A stretch of DNA of 10,645 bases from Caldifarciminota bacterium (GTDB lineage: Bacteria; Hydrothermota; Tepidihabitantia; SM23-42): assembly GCA_030671005.1 (NCBI GenBank), contig DAOVAN010000046.1, positions 1-10,645 on the forward strand, written 5' to 3'. Every line of letters begins with the position of its first letter. Position 1 is the stretch's first letter. Below the pieces are notes generated by a model. The model ran no database searches. It saw only the letters and a program-made list of their open reading frames with translations, and had not been told where the DNA came from. This document shows, piece after piece, positions 5,227 through 10,645 of the stretch. The position numbers and the translations under genes are program-made.

Positions 5227-6810
5227 ATGAAAGCTAAGAAAGAATTCTTAAAAACAAAAGAAGCTAAGAAAATAATTGATAAGGCGAAGTCAGAGGGAAG
5301 TATCGCCCTTAATGAAGTTGACAAGCTGATCCATGATGACGCCACGGCCGAAGATATAGACAAGATACTCGATGCACTCTCGAAGAATGGGATAACCATT
5401 GTGCAAGAGGGCAAGGAACATGTTGCCCGCCGTCGACCAAGAAAGACCCTCCGGCCAGAAGAGCCGATCAGGGCTTATTTTAAAGAACTTGCTAAGTATG
5501 ATCTCCTAACCAAGGAAGAGGAATACGAACTCGCGGTGAAGATCGAGACCGGCTATCGAATGATCGAAAGACAATTTTTGCCTTATCCGTGTTCAATATA
5601 TAAGTTGATTGAGATATGCAAGCAGGTTGAATTCTGTCATCGTAGTCTGGATCAGATATCACGGGTTGAGATCGAGGCGATGATGGACAAACGTGCATTC
5701 TGGGCAGAACGGCAACGGTTTGTTCGCCGGGTGAAGTCAATCGAAAGGGATTATACATCATTGCTTCAGTTCTATAAGAGGACCCGGCGGGACCGGTCAA
5801 AGACCTTAGAATGGCGGGTTTTCGAAAAGGAAGAGAGGATAATGCGTAAGTTGACGGTCCTTTCTCTCCAGCATGCAGTGGTGAATTCAGCAATCCTGAC
5901 GTTCAAGGAGAACATTGCGCGCCTCGAAAAGGTAGTCCGTACTCTGCCGCGGCTCCGCAATGCGGACGAGATCAAGCAGTATAAGAAAGAGAGGAAGTTA
6001 CTCACTACGGCGTTGGGCGGTGACCATGACCATTTATGTGAGACATCACGTATTGTGCATGCCTGGGAGAATTTGATTAACCGTGCGCGGCAGCGAATGA
6101 TCGAAGGTAATATGCGTTTGGTGATTTCCATCGCGAAAAAATACGTCAATCGAGGATTAGAATTTGCCGATCTCGTGGGTGAAGGTAACAACGGTTTGAT
6201 AAAGGCGGTAGAGAAGTTTGACTATCGGAAAGGGTATAAATTCTCCACCTATGCCACGTGGTGGATCCGGCAGGCAATCACCCGGGCGATTGGTGATCAA
6301 GCGCGCACGGTGAGAGTACCAGCCCATATTCTCGATACCATGAACAAGGTGGCGCGTGCACAGCGTGATATGATTCAGGACCTGGGACGCGAGCCAACAG
6401 TTGAGGAAATCGCTATTCGCCTTGATATCCCTACCGATAAGGTGAGAATGGCGCATAATATTGCACTGATACCCATATCGCTAGATAAACCTATCGATGA
6501 CGAGGAATCAAGTTTCGTCGGTGACTTCATCAGTGACCCTATGGGTGATTCACCGTCACGCCGCGCCGCAATTTCGATTCTCAAGGATCGTTTCAATGAC
6601 ATTCTTCGTGATCTACCCAAACGCGAAGAAAAGATCATCAGGTTGCGTTTCGGACTCAACGATGGCATGCCCCGGACCCTCGAGGAAGTAGGCAGGATGT
6701 TCAATATCACTCGAGAGAGAGTGCGGCAGATTGAGGCGAAGGCGCTGAAAAAACTGCGCCACCCGACGCGCCTGCGCAAGCTTCAGATGTATAGAGACTT
6801 GATTGACTGA
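5227..6810 (+). CDS. rpoD: Primary RNA polymerase sigma factor (sigma70/RpoD)
   Basis: This is the housekeeping sigma subunit that directs RNA polymerase to -35/-10 promoters. Region 1.1 is about residues 1-62. Region 1.2 starts at EEPIRAYFKELAKYDLLTKE (78-97). A non-conserved block spans about 110-280. Region 2 runs from NMRLVISIAKKYVNRG (295-310) through YKFSTYATWWIRQAITRAIG (337-356), the -10 melting and recognition part. Region 3 is about 366-440. Region 4 ends with LEEVGRMFNITRERVRQIEA (485-504), the -35-binding helix-turn-helix. The 527-residue length is within the range of primary sigma factors. The near-consensus promoters in this window fit such a factor. Region 2.2 reads DLVGEGNNGL where DLIQEGNIGL is standard, so the usual Q and I are G318 and N322. 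It is the last gene of the operon, 59 nt after dnaG. Confidence 0.97.
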   Translation: MKAKKEFLKTKEAKKIIDKAKSEGSIALNEVDKLIHDDATAEDIDKILDALSKNGITIVQEGKEHVARRRPRKTLRPEEPIRAYFKELAKYDLLTKEEEYELAVKIETGYRMIERQFLPYPCSIYKLIEICKQVEFCHRSLDQISRVEIEAMMDKRAFWAERQRFVRRVKSIERDYTSLLQFYKRTRRDRSKTLEWRVFEKEERIMRKLTVLSLQHAVVNSAILTFKENIARLEKVVRTLPRLRNADEIKQYKKERKLLTTALGGDHDHLCETSRIVHAWENLINRARQRMIEGNMRLVISIAKKYVNRGLEFADLVGEGNNGLIKAVEKFDYRKGYKFSTYATWWIRQAITRAIGDQARTVRVPAHILDTMNKVARAQRDMIQDLGREPTVEEIAIRLDIPTDKVRMAHNIALIPISLDKPIDDEESSFVGDFISDPMGDSPSRRAAISILKDRFNDILRDLPKREEKIIRLRFGLNDGMPRTLEEVGRMFNITRERVRQIEAKALKKLRHPTRLRKLQMYRDLID

Positions 6811-6811
6811 G

Positions 6812-6841
6812 CGTCATCCAGAAATCTGACGACCCCTTTTT
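6812..6841 (+). terminator. Possible weak terminator after rpoD
   Basis: CGTCA (6812-6816) can pair with TGACG (6827-6831) across a 10-nt loop, and ACCCC plus five T residues (6837-6841) follow. The stem is only 5 bp, so this is marginal. Its position at the end of the operon and before an independent promoter is the main support. Confidence 0.3.
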
Positions 6842-6900
6842 CTCCAATCTCAGCCTAACATAATAATATTGAGGTATGTAAAACGATGATTACGAGTGAC

Positions 6901-6928
6901 TTGACACATGCGTCATTCTCGATATAAT
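6901..6928 (+). promoter_or_regulatory. rpsT promoter, leaderless type
   Basis: Perfect TTGACA (6901-6906), a 16-nt spacer and perfect TATAAT (6923-6928) are followed by only 5 nt (AGAGC) and the rpsT ATG. There is no room for a leader or a Shine-Dalgarno sequence. TGAC/GTCA and CGAG/CTCG half-sites flank the -35 box as a loose inverted repeat (6893-6900 and 6912-6921). Confidence 0.88.
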
Positions 6929-6933
6929 AGAGC

Positions 6934-7188
6934 ATGAAAAGATCGATAAGTGTTCTGAAGAATATTCGAAAGTCGACAAAACTGCGGATTGTCAACAGGA
7001 AGAAGAAAAAGAGGCTAAAAGATGCCCTAAAGAGGATAAAAAAGATCACCACAAAAAAGTCCGCTCTGAAGGCCTATCCTGAGGTTCAGACGATTATCGA
7101 CAAGTCTGTTCAGGATGGTATTATCAAGAAAAACACAGCAGCGCGCCACAAAGCGCACTTGATGAAACATATCAGCACACTAAAATAA
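6934..7188 (+). CDS. rpsT: Ribosomal protein S20 (bS20)
   Basis: bS20 binds 16S rRNA early in 30S assembly and bridges the body and the 3' minor domain. The 84-residue, strongly basic protein matches the family. SVLKNIRKSTKLRIVNRKKK aligns with the usual SAIKRIRTSEKRRLRNRAVK. KKSALKAYPEVQTIIDKSVQ and IIKKNTAARHKAHLMKHI correspond to the conserved second and third helices (typically GIIHKNKAARKKSRLAKKI). The start is set by alignment and by the promoter, whose -10 box ends 5 nt before the ATG; the message should be leaderless. The gene appears monocistronic, with its own promoter after the rpoD operon. A transposon begins 5 nt after its stop codon, so its native downstream terminator, if any, has been displaced. 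Confidence 0.93.
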   Translation: MKRSISVLKNIRKSTKLRIVNRKKKKRLKDALKRIKKITTKKSALKAYPEVQTIIDKSVQDGIIKKNTAARHKAHLMKHISTLK

Positions 7189-7193
7189 CTCAC

Positions 7194-7217
7194 GGGGTCA
7201 GACCTCGAAATTAGAAA
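7194..7217 (+). repeat. Left terminal inverted repeat
   Basis: This end is a 24-nt exact reverse complement of 8184-8207. It contains an internal GGTC-A-GACC mini-palindrome. Identity stops immediately on both sides (C7193 and C7218 do not match), so the repeat boundary is sharp. Confidence 0.93.
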
Positions 7218-7221
7218 CTAA

Positions 7222-7249
7222 TTGACAGTGAAAGGTAAGAATATATAAT
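7222..7249 (+). promoter_or_regulatory. Transposase promoter, leaderless type
   Basis: Perfect TTGACA (7222-7227), a 16-nt spacer and perfect TATAAT (7244-7249) lie 6 nt before the transposase ATG. The promoter is inside the element, 4 nt from the left inverted repeat, so the element carries its own strong leaderless promoter. Confidence 0.85.
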
Positions 7250-7255
7250 TGAAAG

Positions 7256-8203
7256 ATGGCGAGGCCATATAGACTAGAAAGTGAAAATTGTTTTTATCAT
7301 GTGATAAGCCGCGGTGATGACCGAAAGAGAATTTTTGTACGGGGTCGTGATTATGAAAAGTTTTTTGACTATATAGCCGCTGCCAAAGATAAATTCCGCT
7401 TTTTCCTCTACGCCTATTGTCTAATGCCCAATCACTATCATTTACTTTTGGAGACCACCTTGCCCAATATATCAAGGACCATGCAATATATCAACGGATC
7501 CTATACGACTTATTATAATACTAAGTACCAACGTTGCGGACATTTGTTTCAGGGGAGATTCAAATCGATAGTAGTGGAGAGAGCCAGCTATTTTTTGGAG
7601 TTGAGCCGGTACATTCACCTCAATCCGGTTCGGGCTAAACTAGTGGACGCCCCTGATGAATACGTATGGTCTAGTTATCGGGGATATATCGGTAGCACAG
7701 ACAAGAACATTGATGCTGAACAGATTGAGAAGCACTTAGGTATGGTCTGTCGTCAGTATCATCGATTTGTCATGGCAGGAATTGGTAAGGAAGTAGATCC
7801 ATTGGCAAAAGTGTACGCCGGATTTTTGCTGGGCTCGACGAGATTCATTAAGGATAAGCTACGGCATCTGCGGGAGCAGATAGCAAGCGAGGAAGTCTCT
7901 CACAAGGACGCGCTAATGGACAATGAGGTCATTCAGGGAGTAATAATAGATGCAGTGACCAGGAGCTATAAGATATCCTTGGCTGATTTACGGGGACGTA
8001 GGACACGACCGATGAGGGCTAAACAGGTAGCAATATATCTGTTACGCAAGTATTCGGCACTAACCAATCGGGAAATTGGGGAGGAGTTTTGCATGCAATA
8101 TTCTGCGGTTAGCAAAGCTGGGTTGAATATAGAACAAAGAATGAAGGATGACAGGAAGCTAAGGCATGAGGTTGATGAGATAATTTCTAATTTCGAGGTC
8201 TGA
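7256..8203 (+). CDS. Y1 (HUH) transposase, RAYT-like, with DnaA-like C-terminal domain
   Basis: This 315-residue protein belongs to the IS200/REP-associated tyrosine transposase superfamily, enzymes that nick and join single-stranded DNA through a covalent tyrosine link. Residues 1-145 form the Y1 domain. ARPYRLESENCFYHVISRGD is the family N-terminus. The metal-binding HUH motif is H60-Y61-H62 in MPNHYHLLLE. The likely catalytic tyrosine is Y119 in SRYIHLNPVRA, followed by the family-typical DEYVWSSYRGY. The C-terminal ~60 residues, especially RAKQVAIYLLRKYSALTNRE and IGEEFCMQYSAVSKA, resemble the DNA-binding domain IV of DnaA, which reads like RQIAMYLARELTNLSLPEIG...DHTTVLHA. This suggests a fused site-recognition module. 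The last codons (SNFEV and stop) lie in the right inverted repeat. The ATG follows the -10 box by 6 nt with no ribosome-binding site. The gene looks intact. Confidence 0.92.
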   Translation: MARPYRLESENCFYHVISRGDDRKRIFVRGRDYEKFFDYIAAAKDKFRFFLYAYCLMPNHYHLLLETTLPNISRTMQYINGSYTTYYNTKYQRCGHLFQGRFKSIVVERASYFLELSRYIHLNPVRAKLVDAPDEYVWSSYRGYIGSTDKNIDAEQIEKHLGMVCRQYHRFVMAGIGKEVDPLAKVYAGFLLGSTRFIKDKLRHLREQIASEEVSHKDALMDNEVIQGVIIDAVTRSYKISLADLRGRRTRPMRAKQVAIYLLRKYSALTNREIGEEFCMQYSAVSKAGLNIEQRMKDDRKLRHEVDEIISNFEV

Positions 8204-8207
8204 CCCC
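8184..8207 (-). repeat. Right terminal inverted repeat, overlapping the transposase stop
   Basis: This end is an exact reverse complement of 7194-7217. It encodes the last transposase residues and the TGA at 8201-8203. Outside it, CCC-AATT-GGG (8205-8214) makes a 10-bp palindrome across the insertion junction. Confidence 0.93.
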
Positions 8208-8250
8208 AATTGGGAGGGAATATTTCCGAGAAACATCTGTATTTCTTATC

Positions 8251-8259
8251 AAAGGGAGG
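8251..8259 (+). promoter_or_regulatory. Ribosome-binding site of the macroglobulin gene
   Basis: AAAGGGAGG lies 5 nt before the ATG at 8265, giving a strong Shine-Dalgarno start. No convincing promoter is visible in the 57 nt between the transposon end and this ATG. Transcription may come from a weak site there or by read-through from the transposase or rpsT promoters. Confidence 0.85.
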
Positions 8260-8264
8260 CTAAG

Positions 8265-10645
8265 ATGAAAAAGACGGTGCTCTTAGTGCTAATAATAACT
8301 TCGCTGAGCATTGTTTCGGCAATAAATCTATACGGCGGATCAGAATCACTGGGACTCAACATACCGGTCGAAGGTATGAAAGGTAAGTTGGGGAAGATCG
8401 ACGTCAAGGTTCTCGACGTCAATGATGAAGTAATAGGTTGGGCATACAAGTACATATATGTAACCAGTGACTACTACTCGGTGCCTTTTGATGTGAATAT
8501 GGCAAAGAAACCGACCGATCGCGATCTGCTTAGAGTACAGGTGCAGTTCAAGGGTGAAGAATACATATATTCATTATTCCAGCTTGAAGATCGAATGGTC
8601 GTTAAGATATTGGGTCAAGACGAGTTCATCAGAGGTACGCCCATAAATTTCCGTATTATCGTACGCAATCAACGTAACAATGCGCCAATCGAAGATGCCA
8701 GCATTAAGATTTCGTTAAAGAAAGATGATTTGGAAAAGGTGGTCTTTGAGGGCAAGACCGATCGCTCTGGGACATGCGAAACAGATTTGAGTATCCCGGA
8801 GAATATCGATGAGGCTCAGCTTCACTTCGAGATCGTTTCGAGCTTGGGTAAGGACCATTATGATACGAGAATTAAGATATCGAGCGGTCACCTTACCTAT
8901 GTTGTGACGGATAAACCCGTGTATCAACCAGGACAGACGATTCACATCAGGTCGCTTTCCCTGCGCCGGCCAGATTTGAGTGCTGTACAGGGTCGCACCA
9001 TGATCTATGAGGTTGAGGATAGCAAGGGGAACAAGGTGTATAAGCAATCCGTAGAGACCGACGATTTTGGTGTTGGCTATATACGGTTTATACTTGCCGA
9101 TGAAGTCAACATGGGTGATTACACGATCAGGGCAATCCTCGATGGAGAAGAAGTAGAAAAAACGGTTAATGTGAAGCGATATGTCTTGCCAAAATTCAAG
9201 ATCGAATTGACGACCGATAAGGAATTCTACATGCCTGGTGAAAAGATGGAAGGGGATGTTGACGTTCAGTACTTCTTTGGCAAGCCGGTTGTCCAGGGAA
9301 AGGTGAAGATAACATCACATAAATACGACATCGGATTCCAGCAAGAAGCCATCATCGAGGGACATACCGATGCCGAGGGTCGTTATCACTTCACTTACCG
9401 CCTGCCCGATTACTTTGTTGGTCAACCCTTAGAAAAGGGAGATGCATTCATGCGTCTGGATGTTGAGGTCATCGATCCCGCGAATCATAGCGAGAAAATT
9501 TCCGCGAAGAAGAAAGTTGCCCAGGATGTGATCAACCTCATGGTCATTCCCGAAGGTGGTTTGCTCCGGCCAAACTTAGAAAATCGCATATATGTTTCAG
9601 CGAACTATCCGGATGGTTCACCCTGCCTAGCTCACGTGGAGATGCGAGTTGATGGTCGTCGATTTACAGGCAGAACCGATGAGTATGGCATCGCCGAATT
9701 CCAGTACACACCACGTGATGCGGAGACCGATATAGAAGTCCGGGCAACCGATGACAAAGGAGAAAAGGTGACCATTCAGAGGTCATTCGAACTGGCAACA
9801 GACCAGGATCATATCGTGTTGAGAATGGCGCGTGGAATATACACGGTTGGCGAGTCGATGGATTTCACATTCCTGACAACGAAAAGGTCGGGTCGCGTAT
9901 ACCTGGATATAATAAAGGACAATCAGACCGTTTTGACGAAATCGATTACTATCAGGAATGGCAAGGGTAGATTCAAACTTAATTTGACACCGGAGATTAC
10001 TGGTTCATTGTGGCTGTATGCATATGTCGTCACCCAGGGCAGCAATATCGTGCGCGATACGCGCTTCTGCTATGTGCACGCCGCTGACGATTTATCGATC
10101 AACGTGCATACGGATAAGGGTGAATACGAACCAGGGCAGGATGGCACTATTGTATTCAAGGTGACCGATCAGAATGGTCGTCCCAGAATAGCCGCACTCT
10201 GCGTGGCAGTTGTCGATGAAGCGGTCTTCGCCGTTTCCGAATTGCAACCAGGTCTGGAAAAAGTGTATTTCAGATTAGAAGAAGAAATCATGAAGCCACG
10301 TTACGAAATCCATGGTTTCACACCGGTCAACATTGTTCAGAAAAAGGCACGTGAGGCCAGGGCAGAAAATGTGATGTTCTCAACGTTGGAGCCAAGAGAC
10401 CATTATCCGGTCAGCTATACTACACCCCAGTTAGTGAGTGAAAAGATACAAGCAACATTCTATAGGAATTTGGAACAGGCACGTATCAGAATCTATGAGG
10501 CGCAGAATGAGTATTTTAACCGCCATGGTGAATATCCGCAGACCGAAGATGCGCTGGCTGCTTTCCTGAGAGAGGGTTTACTCACCGAGGAAGACCTGCG
10601 TGATCCATGGGGCAGGAGATACTACATTGAGTCGCCTGAAGAGTT
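8265..10645 (+). CDS. Exported alpha-2-macroglobulin-like protein, N-terminal part (runs off right edge)
   Basis: The frame is open for 793 codons to the window edge. It begins with a signal peptide (MKKTVLLVLIITSLSIVSA, likely cut after residue 19) without a lipobox cysteine, so it is exported and not an obvious lipoprotein. The rest is a string of macroglobulin (MG) beta-domains. TDKPVYQPGQTIHIR (215-229) starts an MG2-type domain, KFKIELTTDKEFYMPGEKM an MG3-type domain near 310, and DKGEYEPGQDGTIVF an MG6-type domain near 615-630. AVVDEAVFAVSELQPG follows at about 648. T-D-x-x-G turns recur at 165, 265, 368 and 471, about one per domain. Family members trap proteases through a bait region and often a thioester; those C-terminal parts lie outside the window. 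From about 720 a segment resembles the GspG pseudopilin C-terminus (GEYPQTEDAL, DPWGRRYYI). It follows the transposon and has a strong Shine-Dalgarno sequence. Confidence 0.85.
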   Translation, partial: MKKTVLLVLIITSLSIVSAINLYGGSESLGLNIPVEGMKGKLGKIDVKVLDVNDEVIGWAYKYIYVTSDYYSVPFDVNMAKKPTDRDLLRVQVQFKGEEYIYSLFQLEDRMVVKILGQDEFIRGTPINFRIIVRNQRNNAPIEDASIKISLKKDDLEKVVFEGKTDRSGTCETDLSIPENIDEAQLHFEIVSSLGKDHYDTRIKISSGHLTYVVTDKPVYQPGQTIHIRSLSLRRPDLSAVQGRTMIYEVEDSKGNKVYKQSVETDDFGVGYIRFILADEVNMGDYTIRAILDGEEVEKTVNVKRYVLPKFKIELTTDKEFYMPGEKMEGDVDVQYFFGKPVVQGKVKITSHKYDIGFQQEAIIEGHTDAEGRYHFTYRLPDYFVGQPLEKGDAFMRLDVEVIDPANHSEKISAKKKVAQDVINLMVIPEGGLLRPNLENRIYVSANYPDGSPCLAHVEMRVDGRRFTGRTDEYGIAEFQYTPRDAETDIEVRATDDKGEKVTIQRSFELATDQDHIVLRMARGIYTVGESMDFTFLTTKRSGRVYLDIIKDNQTVLTKSITIRNGKGRFKLNLTPEITGSLWLYAYVVTQGSNIVRDTRFCYVHAADDLSINVHTDKGEYEPGQDGTIVFKVTDQNGRPRIAALCVAVVDEAVFAVSELQPGLEKVYFRLEEEIMKPRYEIHGFTPVNIVQKKAREARAENVMFSTLEPRDHYPVSYTTPQLVSEKIQATFYRNLEQARIRIYEAQNEYFNRHGEYPQTEDALAAFLREGLLTEEDLRDPWGRRYYIESPEE

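Larger units (their letters stand above)
7194..8207. mobile_element. 1,014-bp Y1/RAYT-type transposon with perfect 24-bp terminal inverted repeats
   Basis: The element consists of one transposase gene between two identical inverted ends, 7194-7217 and 8184-8207. It starts GGGGTCAGACC and ends GGTCTGACCCC. The left end is followed at once by a consensus promoter, and the right end contains the last codons and stop of the transposase. Flanks are CTCAC on the left and AATTGGG on the right, with no target duplication, as expected for HUH/Y1 enzymes. It sits between rpsT and the macroglobulin gene without breaking either reading frame. The perfect identity of the ends suggests recent activity or selection on the ends; this is inferred. 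Confidence 0.85.

Noticed and set aside
6822..6836. Remnant of the transposon end after rpoD (TCTGACGACCCC resembles GGTCTGACCCC)
   Set aside because: It has a 2-nt interruption and no matching flanking bases. The similarity is short enough to be chance.

Overview
This is a bacterial chromosomal segment of moderate G+C content. Most of it is core information-processing genes, with one small transposon and the first three quarters of a large secreted protein gene. It contains no tRNA, rRNA, CRISPR or phage genes. The taxon cannot be fixed from the sequence. The order rpsU-mutS2-dnaG-rpoD, the leaderless style of promoter, a RAYT-like transposase with GGGGTCAGACC ends and a large alpha-2-macroglobulin together suggest an uncultivated Gram-negative-type lineage, for example near candidate division WOR-3/Stahlbacteria. 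That placement is a low-confidence impression, not a result.

Layout. The left edge holds the first 48 codons of proS (prolyl-tRNA synthetase) on the minus strand. A 321-bp divergent intergenic region follows; it contains a ~200-bp imperfect palindrome and a separate strong hairpin. Then comes deoC (deoxyribose-phosphate aldolase) on the plus strand. From 1254 a consensus promoter drives a macromolecular-synthesis operon: rpsU (S21), a mutS2 gene without the Smr nuclease domain, dnaG (primase) and rpoD (main sigma factor). These genes overlap or lie close together, linking translation initiation, replication priming and transcription initiation as in the classical rpsU-dnaG-rpoD operon, but with mutS2 inserted. 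Next is monocistronic rpsT (S20). A 1,014-bp Y1/RAYT-type transposon follows, bounded by perfect 24-bp inverted repeats. From 8265 to the right edge runs the N-terminal ~793 residues of an exported alpha-2-macroglobulin-like protein.

The most striking pattern is transcriptional. Four genes that head their own transcripts (proS, deoC, rpsT and the transposase) have a sigma70 -35/-10 pair whose -10 box ends only 5-7 nt before the ATG, with no ribosome-binding site. Their mRNAs should therefore be leaderless. dnaG, rpoD, the macroglobulin gene and rpsU (whose leader is about 40 nt) carry clear Shine-Dalgarno sequences. The second notable point is a stretch resembling the C-terminal part of GspG-type pseudopilins, lying where the bait region of the macroglobulin would be expected.
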